This document shows positions 1-8,978 of a stretch of DNA of 64,000 bases, piece by piece (the first letter of the stretch is position 1; every line of letters starts with the position of its first letter). The notes below the pieces were generated by a model. That model searched no databases, had not been told where the DNA came from, and was given only the letters and a program-made list of their open reading frames with translations. A program made the position numbers and the translations under genes. The DNA comes from Granulicella pectinivorans (lineage in GTDB: Bacteria; Acidobacteriota; Terriglobia; Terriglobales; Acidobacteriaceae): assembly GCF_900114625.1 (NCBI RefSeq), contig NZ_FOZL01000001.1:1364001-1428000 (forward strand), given 5' to 3'.

Positions 1-1325
1 CGCAGCGCCTTGTCACTCTCCGTCTTCGTGCTCGTGACGATCAGGTTCCCCTGCCGCCCCGTAGGCATCCTGCCCGTCTCCGCGCGTCCATGCCCGTTCG
101 AATGCGAGAAGCTCGCAATCGGCAAACGCGACATCAGAAACGTCTTCAGAACGCCGTCCTGGATCAGGTCCACCCGTCGTGCTGGCTGCCCTTCATCGTC
201 ATACACATAGTGCCCCGAAAGCGGATGCCCCTCAAACGTAGCGAGCGTAGGATCGTCCGCGACCGACAGGAACGTAGGCAGAATCGGCTTATTCAGAAGC
301 CGCGTAAACGTCTGCCCTTCCTCATCGCCGCGCTGCCTCTGCCCCTCCAGCCGATGTCCCAGCACCTCATGGAAGAACACCGCAGACGCCCTCCCCGAAA
401 GAATGGCGGGCCCGTTATAGGGCTCCGTAATCGGAGCATTCCGCAGTGCAACAAGATTCTGAGCCATGGCCAACGTCTTCTCGATCAGAACCTTCTGCTC
501 CGGCAGATGCCCGGCCTCATCGGATTCAAACGTCTCCACGCGGAACAGGTCCATCCCATCCGCCGCCCGCGTCCTGGCCACAATCACCAGCCGGGCCACA
601 TGCGATGGCGTAGAAACCTTAGCGCCTTCGGAAGAAACAAAATAATCCGTCTCCGTCGAAGCCTGCAGGTTCACATTGTTGAAGAACACATCCGGAAACT
701 TCTTGAACAGCCCCGAAAGCTCCCGCAGCCGCCCCTCCCACACCGCCTTGTCCACCGTCAGAGCCGGCGAAGCAGGCAGCATATCCGTCTTCGGCTGCTC
801 GGTCGAAAAGTCCGCCGAAACGTCCTCTTCCTTCGCCCGAACCTGCTGCTCCGTCTTCACCTTCAAAAAGCTGTCCAGTGCTCGCCCGTACCCCCGGTTC
901 GTCGCATACCAGAGCGACCGCGACAGCGCCGCCGGATCGTCCGTCAGCGGCAGCGGAATCGTCGACAACGCCGAGTTCCGATGGTCACCATGCGTATTGT
1001 CGAGAGCCGGCTCCCCCAGCCTCACCTGCACGTCGGCCGTCCGCGTATGCGATTGGTTCGAGCTCGTCAAAGCCCCAAACTGCGCCGACATCGTCAGGCT
1101 GCTCGCATCCGCCACCGCATACGACAAAAAGTAAGGCTTGGGCGACTTGGCCTTCGCCGCCGGATCGTTCCCCAGCGTGTTCATGGCGCGCGTCAGCTCC
1201 GTCTCCAGCGCCGTCATCAGCTTCGAGTCTGGAGCCGTCTTCGGCACGTCGGCAGGGCCAGCCGCACGAGCGGCAGGCAGAAGGGCAAGGGCGAGGAGCA
1301 GGGAAACGGGGTGGTACTTGGGCAT
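1..1325 (-). CDS. TldD/PmbA-family metalloprotease, C-terminus outside window
   Basis: About 441 codons are visible and the 3' end lies beyond base 1. A short hydrophobic N-terminus ending in an Ala-rich stretch looks like a signal peptide. The key motif is FFHEVLGHRLEGQR, with H319-E320-H324 encoded at 354-371. This matches the HExxxH zinc site of the TldD half of the TldD/TldE (PmbA) protease pair, which in other bacteria processes peptide antibiotics and clears toxin peptides. The tail GHGRAETGRMPTGRQGN also fits the family. A TldE partner would be expected downstream, outside the window. The signal peptide suggests an exported form, unlike the cytosolic E. coli enzyme. The start ATG at 1325 has AGGATTC upstream. 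The family is clear; the substrate is unknown. Confidence 0.85.
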   Translation of the reverse strand, partial: MPKYHPVSLLLALALLPAARAAGPADVPKTAPDSKLMTALETELTRAMNTLGNDPAAKAKSPKPYFLSYAVADASSLTMSAQFGALTSSNQSHTRTADVQVRLGEPALDNTHGDHRNSALSTIPLPLTDDPAALSRSLWYATNRGYGRALDSFLKVKTEQQVRAKEEDVSADFSTEQPKTDMLPASPALTVDKAVWEGRLRELSGLFKKFPDVFFNNVNLQASTETDYFVSSEGAKVSTPSHVARLVIVARTRAADGMDLFRVETFESDEAGHLPEQKVLIEKTLAMAQNLVALRNAPITEPYNGPAILSGRASAVFFHEVLGHRLEGQRQRGDEEGQTFTRLLNKPILPTFLSVADDPTLATFEGHPLSGHYVYDDEGQPARRVDLIQDGVLKTFLMSRLPIASFSHSNGHGRAETGRMPTGRQGNLIVTSTKTESDKAL

Positions 1326-1411
1326 GAAGAATCCTGAAGGCGGCGCTGATGGGGAGTGTATCGGATTTCCGCCCCCACCGGTTAGACGGACACGCGCTGG
1401 CCTTTGGGGCT

Positions 1412-1984
1412 TCATCCCTGCAGGGGATCTGCGGTTGCTTTTGACATCGCCTCATCCACCTCCCGCAAAGACTCCGCGACCTCCACCCTCCCCTCGTGCC
1501 GCGCCCAATCCTCCGGAGTCCCACCCCAAAGCACATCCTTCCAATCCGTCTGCCCCCCTCGCTCCACCAGCAGTCTCACCAGCTCCAAATACCCAAACCC
1601 CGCCGTCTGGTGCAGGGGCGTGCCATGCGAGTGCCCTCCCACGGGGTTATACCGGTTCGGATACTCCCAGGCATCCAGCAACATCCGCACCATCTCTACC
1701 CCCCCATACTGCGAGGCGACCGCGAAAGCCAGGTGCCGCTCCTCACCCGTCGCTACCGGCAACAACCGCACAAACTCCGAAAACCGGTGCAAAGCCGCCG
1801 CCAATGCCAGATCCACCCGAACCCCCCGCCGGATCAAAGCCTCCAACGCCCTTCGTTCCTCGTGGACAGCCGCCGCCCGTGCCGTGGCCCCGGCATCCGC
1901 CCCCGCCTCACACAGCACGTCCATCAAATTCACCAGGACGTCAGACGCACCCGCCACACTCGCAGATCGAAGCAGCCGATGCAT
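1412..1984 (-). CDS. Ankyrin-repeat protein
   Basis: The protein has 190 residues if started at the ATG at 1984; an in-frame TTG at 2023 would add 13. Ankyrin-like repeats are visible, for example GGVEMVRMLLDAWEYPNRY followed by GTPLHQTAGFGYLELVRLLV and GGTPEDWARHEGRVEVAESL, each giving the usual helix-turn-helix with a TPLH or TPEDW signature. There is no signal peptide or enzyme motif, so it is probably a cytosolic protein-protein interaction module. It lies downstream of the DUF1772 gene on the same strand with a 42-base gap and may be cotranscribed. The partner is not evident from the context. Confidence 0.75.
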   Translation of the reverse strand: MHRLLRSASVAGASDVLVNLMDVLCEAGADAGATARAAAVHEERRALEALIRRGVRVDLALAAALHRFSEFVRLLPVATGEERHLAFAVASQYGGVEMVRMLLDAWEYPNRYNPVGGHSHGTPLHQTAGFGYLELVRLLVERGGQTDWKDVLWGGTPEDWARHEGRVEVAESLREVDEAMSKATADPLQG

Positions 1985-2026
1985 GCCGCGCTCTCTCTTT
2001 CCCCTTGCCGTTTGAGCGAACAAGCA

Positions 2027-2476
2027 CTAGCGAACGCCCACAAGGAGAAACCCAAAAGCTATCGTGAGCACGGCAGTACGCCACCGGTGATGCATATCCC
2101 ATGTACGCCGGTACTTCTTCCAATCGGCAGGCGGAGCGGACGTGTCCCAGGATTGAATCCGGTTGTTCACCGGCACAAGAGCGATGAGCGAATACACACT
2201 CGCCAACATCCACAGAGAAGCCGATGCAGCGAGCACGATAGACACGTGTGCCGTTTGGTGCCACCGGAGAACAAGCTCGGCGAGCGTCAGCAAAAACGTA
2301 AGGTTGTACCAAAACGGCATCACCGTCCCCAGAACGCGAGCGATCGCGCTTGCGGCTGGCTGATGAGCACCATCCGGCAGTTTATCGAGCGTGGGGTGAA
2401 TGAAAACGGCGATGGCCAGTTCACATCCAACCATCAGTCCAGCGACCATCATCGCAGCAACATCCAGGATTTCCAT
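2027..2476 (-). CDS. DUF1772 (anthrone oxygenase-like) membrane protein
   Basis: The 149-residue protein starts at the ATG at 2476, which has a strong ribosome-binding site (GGAGG, nine bases upstream); the longer open frame upstream is a shadow of the neighbouring gene. Four hydrophobic segments are visible (around residues 5-25, 50-70, 77-100 and 127-145). The conserved core, with HPTLDKLPDG near the first helix and a DW..YR..WDMHHRWRT stretch before the last, is typical of DUF1772. That family is related to fungal anthrone oxygenases, but bacterial members have no firm reaction assigned. It follows the DUF4267 gene by 41 bases, so the two probably form one operon under the divergent TetR regulator. 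Confidence 0.8.
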   Translation of the reverse strand: MEILDVAAMMVAGLMVGCELAIAVFIHPTLDKLPDGAHQPAASAIARVLGTVMPFWYNLTFLLTLAELVLRWHQTAHVSIVLAASASLWMLASVYSLIALVPVNNRIQSWDTSAPPADWKKYRRTWDMHHRWRTAVLTIAFGFLLVGVR

Positions 2477-2517
2477 GATGAATTCCTCCAGAAACAACAC
2501 CTGCGGTTGCATGACGG

Positions 2518-2925
2518 CTACTCCGTCCGAAGAAGAAATGCGGCAACGATCGCCATGTAAAGCGCGGTTCCCCAGTGGATGAAGATCGGCGGCGCAAAGC
2601 CAAGATGACTCAGAATGACAAAGCCATCGCCGATCGGGATCAAGACTGCAAGCGCGAAGAGGATCGCCGTGGTGCGCCGGTCTCCCCGAAGAAGAAACGT
2701 CAGCACGACAAGACCCGAAAAGATGTCGCGAATTCCCTTGATCCACATAAAAGGAAACGCGGCCGGGTCGTGGATTGGAATGCCGAAGCCAGTGGAAGCC
2801 CCAACCGGGTTGAGAATGAAGTTGATGCCGATCCCGATAATAGCCACCGGCACGAGCAGCGTGAACCAGAAGAGCGGCGAATTCTTTTTCAAAGTCGAAC
2901 GATCGAAGCCTGTTGTCGTGTTCAT
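2518..2925 (-). CDS. DUF4267 membrane protein
   Basis: The 135-residue protein begins MNTTTGFDRST at 2925. It has four predicted membrane helices: LFWFTLLVPVAIIGIGINFI, then MWIKGIRDIFSGLVVLTFLL, a third around AILFALAVLIPIGDGFVIL and a fourth near the C-terminus. The GFGIP...W.KGIRDIF..L..L pattern is characteristic of DUF4267. No function is established for the family. It is the first gene of a pair with the DUF1772 gene, and faces a TetR regulator over a gap containing two matching palindromes, so repression by that TetR is likely. Such pairs are often found beside TetR genes that respond to small hydrophobic molecules; that part is inference. Confidence 0.8.
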   Translation of the reverse strand: MNTTTGFDRSTLKKNSPLFWFTLLVPVAIIGIGINFILNPVGASTGFGIPIHDPAAFPFMWIKGIRDIFSGLVVLTFLLRGDRRTTAILFALAVLIPIGDGFVILSHLGFAPPIFIHWGTALYMAIVAAFLLRTE

Positions 2926-3042
2926 GGGGTGTCTGTTCTTTCTCTCCCTATCGCGAAAGCAGGGAGCGTGCTGAAGATAAGAGGATTGTCGATCGGATAC
3001 GCAAAAGAATCGCCGCACCCGAAGTGTTTTCGATAGAAAATC

Positions 3043-3054
3043 TAGCAACGCTAT
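3043..3054. promoter_or_regulatory. Putative TetR operator, copy 1
   Basis: The 11 bases TAGC-AAC-GCTA form a small palindrome. The 12-base block 3043-3054 is the exact reverse complement of 3121-3132, so the gap between the divergent genes carries two copies of one palindromic site 66 bp apart. This copy lies about 120 bp upstream of the DUF4267 start, where it could block that promoter. Confidence 0.6.
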
Positions 3055-3120
3055 AAATGATGCGGGCAATCCCGCGTCGATGCAAGAAGATTCCGAAAAT
3101 TTATCAATCCGCTATTTTAA

Positions 3121-3136
3121 ATAGCGTTGCTATAAT
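3121..3136 (+). promoter_or_regulatory. Putative TetR operator copy 2 overlapping an extended -10 promoter
   Basis: ATAGC-GTT-GCTAT at 3121-3133 is a 5-3-5 palindrome that overlaps a perfect TATAAT (3131-3136) preceded by TGC, an extended -10. There is no good -35. The -10 ends only eight bases before the regulator ATG at 3145, so transcription would begin at or beside the start codon. A repressor bound here would cover its own promoter, which is classic autoregulation. Confidence 0.6.
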
Positions 3137-3144
3137 GATGGTCG

Positions 3145-3735
3145 ATGGAAACGAAACAGGCAGCAAACCGCATCGCGGAACGAAAACTGCGCGACAGAGC
3201 CACCCGCCGGACACAGATTCTCAGCGCCGCACGACGAATCGCGGAGCTTGAAGGGTGGCCCAGCGTGACCGTTCGGCGGCTAGCCGACGAAATTTCATAC
3301 AGCCAACCCGTCTTGTACTCTCATTTCGGAAGCCGCGATGGAATCCTCGCTGCGGTTGCGATCGAGGGCTTCCAGGAGATAGGCCTCGCTTTGGAGAAGG
3401 CACGGAAGCGGGCCAGGAGTGGAAACCCCGTCGAATCGTTTGCGGTCGCATACCTGGAGTTCGCCGCGTCTTCACCGGCGCTGTATGAAGTGATGTTTTC
3501 GCTCAGCTTGAGCGTTCCATTCGGCGACGCGGCGACGCCTCCGGAACTGCGCTTCGCATTTGCCCAGCTCCTGGAGTTGTTTCAGGGCCATGGCTCGAAG
3601 TCGGAGGTTCTAGCGGAACTGTTTTGGGCAAGCCTTCACGGGATCGCCGAGCTCACAAGAACCAGGCGATTTCCGCGCAGCCGCCAGAAAGAACGAATAA
3701 GAACGCTCGTCGAGCGCTTCACCCTCCCATACTGA
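3145..3735 (+). CDS. TetR/AcrR-family transcriptional regulator
   Basis: The protein has 196 residues. The N-terminal helix-turn-helix is clear: TQILSAARRIAELEG followed by VTVRRLADEISYSQPVLYSHF, the usual TetR pattern with Y..F in the recognition helix (about residues 22-75). The C-terminal ligand-binding half resembles the TetR_C domain with WHG-like features (LFWASLHGIAELTR, residues 160-173). The gene diverges from the DUF4267-DUF1772 pair and sits next to two matching palindromes, one of which overlaps its own -10 box. The mRNA is probably leaderless, because the -10 is eight bases from the ATG and no ribosome-binding site fits. The ligand cannot be told from the sequence. Confidence 0.9.
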   Translation: METKQAANRIAERKLRDRATRRTQILSAARRIAELEGWPSVTVRRLADEISYSQPVLYSHFGSRDGILAAVAIEGFQEIGLALEKARKRARSGNPVESFAVAYLEFAASSPALYEVMFSLSLSVPFGDAATPPELRFAFAQLLELFQGHGSKSEVLAELFWASLHGIAELTRTRRFPRSRQKERIRTLVERFTLPY

Positions 3736-3781
3736 AATGGCCGAAGCCAAACTGAATCGATCGAGACCCCGACGCAAGAGA

Positions 3782-4327
3782 CTATCCCGTTCTCCGCGGC
3801 CTACGTTCCAGCTCCCAATCCTGATAGCACGCGTCGATCGCGTGCATGGAGTCCAGAGACACCTTCGGCAGCTTGATCTGCCGGTAAACATCTGCGTAGC
3901 GCCTTCGGTTCCGTGGCGTAACCACCGCAATGTGATGGATCATGGAAAGCTTGATGCTGTCCTGTCCGCCCTCGAGTGCGCCGATTCTTCCCCTGCCAAA
4001 GAGTGTCCTGCGAACGTATCGAAACAAGCTTGCGGATGTCGAGATATCCAGCAGCACGATCCCTGTCGCACGCTGGAAACGCTGCGGGAAGCACTTTGAG
4101 TAATTCCCGTCGATGACCCACCGTTCTCTGGCGATCGCCTCATCATGCAGAGCGAGGAACTCGCCTGCCGGACGCATCTTCCAGTCCGTATGGGGAAGAT
4201 GGTGAAGCTGGTCCAGATGAACCACGTCCAAGTCACGCTTTCGGGCAATGGCTTCGGCAAGCGTCGATTTGCCGCTGTTGGAAGGCCCTAAAATGCAGAT
4301 GCGTTCTCCAAGTTCCGACAACCGCAT
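3782..4327 (-). CDS. P-loop ATPase, adenylate-kinase/topology-modulation (FlaR) type
   Basis: The 181-residue protein starting at 4327 has a Walker A loop, GPSNSGKST, at about residues 14-22. A DxxH motif (VVHLDQLHHLPHTDW) and an ERWVIDGNYSK motif follow. This combination is typical of small kinase-like ATPases annotated as adenylate kinase or DNA topology modulation protein FlaR. A lid-like basic region (R.YVRRTLFGRGR) is present. An upstream in-frame GTG/ATG could add nine residues. It is convergent with the TetR gene, 46 bases away. The phosphoryl acceptor is not known for this family, so no reaction is assigned. Confidence 0.75.
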   Translation of the reverse strand: MRLSELGERICILGPSNSGKSTLAEAIARKRDLDVVHLDQLHHLPHTDWKMRPAGEFLALHDEAIARERWVIDGNYSKCFPQRFQRATGIVLLDISTSASLFRYVRRTLFGRGRIGALEGGQDSIKLSMIHHIAVVTPRNRRRYADVYRQIKLPKVSLDSMHAIDACYQDWELERRPRRTG

Positions 4328-4504
4328 AAAACAGCCTCTCACCTCGCTGACCATTTCGATCGGCCACGCTCGCCTGGAGAAGTCTACCGCTCACTCGTTC
4401 GCCAGTTGCGTCACGAGCACGGCCAGCGCCTTCTCCTCAGCGAGCGTTGAGGTCAAGGCATGGTCGGCCCTTGAGCCGCCTCAATATCGGTTTCAATCAG
4501 CCCG

Positions 4505-4533
4505 GTGACAGCGCTTGATGTGATGTCTATAAT
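4505..4533 (+). promoter_or_regulatory. Probable sigma-70 promoter for the GH2 gene
   Basis: GTGACA at 4505-4510 and a perfect TATAAT at 4528-4533 are separated by 17 bases. The start codon at 4562 lies 28 bases after the -10, so the leader would be about 20 bases. Confidence 0.6.
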
Positions 4534-4561
4534 CGCGCTTTCCATCTAACCGCGCAATTCC

Positions 4562-7267
4562 ATGGAGCCTGCCTTGCCACGCATTCCTTGTTTGCTGATG
4601 ATCTGCTTTTTGCTGCTCACCCTGGACGATCAGGCGCAACGGTCTGCAACAAACGAAACCCAGCGTTCCACGGCTAACGATGCCCGTGTCGAGATGTCAC
4701 TCCGCGATGGATGGCGCTTCAAGTTCGGGCCGGAGTCGGCCACGGAGTTACAGACCGAACCGGACGCAACATGGACGACCGTCAGCGTGCCCCACACCTG
4801 GAACCGGGCAGGCTACTACAAGGATGCGCCGGCGTCCCATATCAACACCGCCCAGAACGTGGTGACGACGCAGGGAGTCGGCTGGTACAAGCTCGCCTTC
4901 ACGCCGCCCGCGAACGTCTCTGGGATGGAAAGCTTTCTGCAATTTGACGCAGCAAGCCGCATCGCCACGGTGTGGTTGAACGGAACCTTACTCGGCACGC
5001 ACCGTGGAGGATTCTCGCGCTTTCGCCTGGATAGCACGGCAGCCCTCAAGCCCGGCCGTGAGAACACGCTCACCGTGAAGGTGGACAACACGAAACCCGC
5101 GCTGGGGAGTTCGACTGCCGACGTATTGCCGCTGACAGGAGACTTCTTTGTATACGGCGGCTTGTATCGTCCGGTAAGCCTCATCTTCACCAAAAAGATG
5201 CACCTCGACCTGACGGACTACGGCTCCTCCGGGGTCTATGCGAAGACGACGTCCATCGCGTCTGCCGGGGCGCAGGTGCAGGTGCGCGCACGGGTGCGCA
5301 ACGACAGTGAGCAGAGTGGCACGCTTATGCTCCGAACCATGCTCGTTGACGCGCAGGGGAAGATCGCGGGACAACAGGAGCAGACTGTCACCGTGGCACC
5401 AGCGAGCGTGGCAGAAGGCATTGCAAACGTGGCTGTGACGCATCCGCATCTCTGGCAGGGCGTGGACGATCCTTACCTGTACCGGCTGGTGGTGGAGCTC
5501 TCCAGCAAGTCCTCTCAACTGGTGGATCGCGTTTCTGTTCCCTTTGGCATTCGTCAGGTTCGGTTCGATCCGAATCAAGGACTGTTCCTCAATGGGAAGC
5601 ACGTCGCGGTTCATGGAGTCGGCTACCACCAGGACCGTGAAGGAAAGGGGTGGGCATCGCAACCGGAGGATGTTGCCGCGGATGAAGCGATGATGCGTGA
5701 GATGGGTGTGACCGGCATCCGCTTGACCCACTACCAGCATGGCCAGCCAATTCATGATCTCGCGGACCGCGACGGTCTTGTGGTCTGGGACGAGATACCC
5801 CTGGTCAGCCAGTGGACGTTGGGCGACCACTCGGAACCTACCGCAGCGCTTCGTGAGAACGCCCGCCAGCAACTGCGGGAGCTGATCGCGCAGGACTTCA
5901 ACCACCCTTCGGTGGTCACATGGTCCATCGGCAATGAGATCGATTTCGGCAACGGTATCCCGGGATTCGTCGGGAACAATGGTGGCGCCCTTCCAGACCC
6001 CCTGCCTCTGCTCAAGGAACTGAACCAACTCGCCCACGAGCTCGACCCTCTTCGACCCACGACGCTGGCCACCTGCTGTGAGCAGCATGCGCTCGCTCCA
6101 GGCGCCACCGTGCCCATCACCGGAGCCGTCACAGACCTTTCCGGCGCAAATCGCTACTTCGGCTGGTACTACGACAAACCGTCGGACTTAGGTCCTCATC
6201 TTGACTCCCTCCACCGCACGCGGCCGGCACAGCCCATGGCGGTCACGGAATATGGCGCCGGGGGAGCTATCTCACTGCACTCGGACAATGCGCTGGGTGG
6301 CGCGGAATCTCGCAACCGGCCCCAGGCGGAGGAATACGAATCCTACATTCACGAACAGAACTGGTCGACCCTGCAGAACAAACCGTACCTGTGGGGTACG
6401 TTTCTGTGGAATTCCTTCGACTTCGGAAGCACCACGCGCAGCGAAGGCAATGCCCAGGACATCAATACGAAAGGCATCGTGACCTTCGACCACAAGCATA
6501 GGAAGGACCCGTACTTCTTTTACAAAGCCAACTGGACGAATACGCCGACCGTACACATCAACTCCAGCCTCTATACCGAGCGGGCCTACCGTGTGGCCGA
6601 TGTGCGTGTGTACAGCAACGCGTCGAAGACCTCGCTGAAGGTCAATGGAAAGCTCATTGGAGTCCTTGCAGACTGCCCGGAGCGCATCTGTGTCTGGAAG
6701 AACGTCGTGCTCGTGCCCGGTGCAAACAAGATCCTTGCCAGTGGGACCTTCGCCAAGGGAGAGGTAGAGGATCGGACCGAGTGGCATCTATCCGAAGCCG
6801 CCGCGAAGAACACCTTGATCGATTGCGGCGCACTGGTTGCAGGGGCGAGCGATGAAAAACACTTCGGATCGGATACGTTCTTCGAGGGCGGAACGGCAGG
6901 GAGTGTCTCGGGTCCCGGGGGGCGGGGCAGGGCTCCCGCTCCTGTATCCATTGCCCACACCAGCAGTCCGGAGGTGGCGGCGACCTATCGTGCCGGATCG
7001 TTCACGTATCGTGTGCCCGCCGGTGACGGGAAACATCCCGTCGTCTTAACGTTTGTGGAGCCATCGCTGCATCCCGGCGAGCGTATCTTCGACGTCTTCG
7101 CAAACGGCCAGAAGGTTGTAGCCGATCTGGACGTGGCAGCCGCCGCAGGAGGACCGCTGACCGCATATCAACGGCAGTTCGAAGTAAATGCCAGGGACGG
7201 TATGGTGATTCTTGAGTTCAGACCAACCAAAGGAGACGCGATCGTCTCCGCGATAGAGGTGCAATAA
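4562..7267 (+). CDS. GH2 beta-galactosidase-like glycosidase with C-terminal malectin domain
   Basis: The protein has 901 residues. A signal peptide covers about residues 1-26. Domain order: N-terminal jelly roll (about 45-215, with VSVPHTWN), Ig-like domain (220-335), TIM barrel (340-650), a DUF4982/Ig-like domain (about 670-745) and a malectin-type carbohydrate-binding domain (about 755-901, LIDCGA...FGSDTFFEGGT...YRVPAGDGKHPVVLTF). The catalytic acid/base is E459 in WSIGNEID and the nucleophile E563 in VTEYGAGG, both in the usual GH2 contexts. It is therefore a secreted or periplasmic exo-glycosidase, most likely a beta-galactosidase acting on plant glycans; GH2 also contains mannosidases and glucuronidases, so the sugar is uncertain. 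It stands alone, with its own promoter. Confidence 0.88.
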   Translation: MEPALPRIPCLLMICFLLLTLDDQAQRSATNETQRSTANDARVEMSLRDGWRFKFGPESATELQTEPDATWTTVSVPHTWNRAGYYKDAPASHINTAQNVVTTQGVGWYKLAFTPPANVSGMESFLQFDAASRIATVWLNGTLLGTHRGGFSRFRLDSTAALKPGRENTLTVKVDNTKPALGSSTADVLPLTGDFFVYGGLYRPVSLIFTKKMHLDLTDYGSSGVYAKTTSIASAGAQVQVRARVRNDSEQSGTLMLRTMLVDAQGKIAGQQEQTVTVAPASVAEGIANVAVTHPHLWQGVDDPYLYRLVVELSSKSSQLVDRVSVPFGIRQVRFDPNQGLFLNGKHVAVHGVGYHQDREGKGWASQPEDVAADEAMMREMGVTGIRLTHYQHGQPIHDLADRDGLVVWDEIPLVSQWTLGDHSEPTAALRENARQQLRELIAQDFNHPSVVTWSIGNEIDFGNGIPGFVGNNGGALPDPLPLLKELNQLAHELDPLRPTTLATCCEQHALAPGATVPITGAVTDLSGANRYFGWYYDKPSDLGPHLDSLHRTRPAQPMAVTEYGAGGAISLHSDNALGGAESRNRPQAEEYESYIHEQNWSTLQNKPYLWGTFLWNSFDFGSTTRSEGNAQDINTKGIVTFDHKHRKDPYFFYKANWTNTPTVHINSSLYTERAYRVADVRVYSNASKTSLKVNGKLIGVLADCPERICVWKNVVLVPGANKILASGTFAKGEVEDRTEWHLSEAAAKNTLIDCGALVAGASDEKHFGSDTFFEGGTAGSVSGPGGRGRAPAPVSIAHTSSPEVAATYRAGSFTYRVPAGDGKHPVVLTFVEPSLHPGERIFDVFANGQKVVADLDVAAAAGGPLTAYQRQFEVNARDGMVILEFRPTKGDAIVSAIEVQ

Positions 7268-7686
7268 TGTCGCCCACTGGTCTCCTCGTAATGCGCGTCG
7301 TCAAGCCTGGCTCCCCATTTCCACGCGGCTATCTGCGTCTCATTGATCCGTCAATCTCAAGGAGCGATTCCGCTCATCGAGTCCGATCTCTCGTATTCCT
7401 TCAGACTCGCTCCTTGAAAAGGAATTTCCTGGAGCTATTCCACAGTCCTCGATGAGTGCAAAATCGCCAATCCCTTCGCCGACCTACCGCCTGAGTCCGG
7501 TCAGCCGGCAGACTTCCGACCGCGTCATGCAGCATCGGCTGACGTGTACAACCCGACGCACTCGCAGGGCAGGTAAGGTCTCCCAACTCAGAACATGAGT
7601 CCTCGAAACCCCGGCCCTGCATCCCTCACGCCCATCTCACAACCCCCAGACGATACACTGACACCATCGGCCTTTAGGAGGGTTCT
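7268..7686. other. Intergenic region with one long inverted repeat
   Basis: No convincing gene is present in these 419 bases. An 11-base arm TCAAGGAGCGA at 7357-7367 is matched by its perfect reverse complement at 7407-7417, with a 39-base loop, and could fold into a weak transcription stop after the GH2 gene. The last bases (AGGAGGG at 7676-7682) are the ribosome-binding site of the next gene. Confidence 0.4.
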
Positions 7687-8970
7687 GTGATTCGTCTGCG
7701 TTTGCTCGTCTTGATTCTCTTCGCCTTGATCGGCACATCCACCCTCCTCCCGGCCCAGACCCCCGCAACAAGCACGAACGACGCCTACACCCTCTCCCCC
7801 GCCACCCAGCAGAAGGCCGAGCACTACTCCCACGCCCGCATCGCCCTCAGCTTCGTCGAGACCGGCTGGGGCATCCTCCAGCTCCTCGGCATCCTCACCC
7901 TCGGCATCGCCTTCCGCATGCGCAACGTCGCCGTCAACCTATCCAAAAGCAAGTGGACCCAGGGCGCCATCTTTCTCCTCGAGCTCTTTCTCCTCACCGG
8001 CCTCCTCAACCTGCCCCTCACCCTCTACCGCCACCACCTCGCCGTCGAGTACGGTCAGTCCGTCCAAAGCTGGGCAAGCTGGTTCGCCGACCAGGCCAAG
8101 AGCTCCATCCTCACCTACGGTATCGGCATGCTCATGATGATGGGCCTCGTCCTCCTCATCCGGAAGTTCCCCCGCCGCTGGTGGTTCGCCTACTGGGCAG
8201 CCGCCATGGTCTTCGTCCTCATCGGCGTCTTCATCACCCCCTACGTCATCGACCCCCTCTTCAACAAATTCGAGCCCCTCCAGACCTCCAACCCGGCCCT
8301 CGTAACCCAGCTGGAGAAGGTAGCCACCCGCGGCGGCATCGGCATCCCGCCCGAGCGCATGTTCCTCATGAACGCCTCCGCCAAGGTCACCGGCATGAAC
8401 GCCTACGTCACCGGCTTCGGAGCCTCCAAGCGCGTCGTCGTCTGGGACACGACCATCGCCGGATCCACCCCCGACGAAATCTCCTTCATCTTCGGCCACG
8501 AGATGGGCCACTACCGCCTCAACCACATCCCCATCGGCCTGGCCTTCACCGCCGTCATGCTCCTCCTCGGCTTCTTCCTCATGTACGTCGTCGCCCAAGG
8601 TCTCCTCAAGCGCTACGGAGGCGTCTGGCGCGTCGGCTCCCAGCAGGACTGGGGCTTCATCGTCATCCTTCTCCTCGTCGTCTCCATAGGCAGCTTCCTC
8701 GCCGAACCCATCGGCAACGCCTTCAGCCGCTGGGAGGAGCACGCCGCCGACGTCTATGGCCTCGAAGCCATTCACGGCCTCGTCCCCGATCCCCAGGCCA
8801 CCGGACAGAAGTCCTTTCAGGTCCTTGGCGAAACCTCCCTGGCCGAGCCCCACCCCAGCCCCTTCGTCGTCTTCTGGACCTACAGCCACCCCTCCATCCA
8901 GAGCCGGGCCCAGTTCGCCCGCGACTACAACCCCTGGGTAACCGGAACCCCGAAATATTTCAAGAAGTAG
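7687..8970 (+). CDS. M48 family zinc endopeptidase (Ste24/CAAX protease-like)
   Basis: The protein has 427 residues and a GTG start at 7687 behind AGGAGGG. A signal-like first helix (residues 3-22) is followed by several membrane helices. The zinc site H271-E-M-G-H275 lies in ISFIFGHEMGHYRLNH, and the third ligand is E351 in SRWEEHAADVYGLE. This is the arrangement and length of Ste24-type M48 peptidases, which in eukaryotes clip CAAX proteins and in bacteria act in membrane protein quality control. The TPEDR-like and VTG(M)NAYVTGFG motifs of the family are present. The downstream HIT gene starts eight bases after the stop, with its ribosome-binding site partly inside the stop region, so the two are cotranscribed. 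Confidence 0.9.
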   Translation: MIRLRLLVLILFALIGTSTLLPAQTPATSTNDAYTLSPATQQKAEHYSHARIALSFVETGWGILQLLGILTLGIAFRMRNVAVNLSKSKWTQGAIFLLELFLLTGLLNLPLTLYRHHLAVEYGQSVQSWASWFADQAKSSILTYGIGMLMMMGLVLLIRKFPRRWWFAYWAAAMVFVLIGVFITPYVIDPLFNKFEPLQTSNPALVTQLEKVATRGGIGIPPERMFLMNASAKVTGMNAYVTGFGASKRVVVWDTTIAGSTPDEISFIFGHEMGHYRLNHIPIGLAFTAVMLLLGFFLMYVVAQGLLKRYGGVWRVGSQQDWGFIVILLLVVSIGSFLAEPIGNAFSRWEEHAADVYGLEAIHGLVPDPQATGQKSFQVLGETSLAEPHPSPFVVFWTYSHPSIQSRAQFARDYNPWVTGTPKYFKK

Positions 8971-8978
8971 GAGCCGCC

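Noticed and set aside
90..1337. 415-residue plus-strand frame at the left edge
   Set aside because: It is Arg/His/Pro-rich antisense of the TldD-type gene, whose HExxxH motif is on the minus strand.
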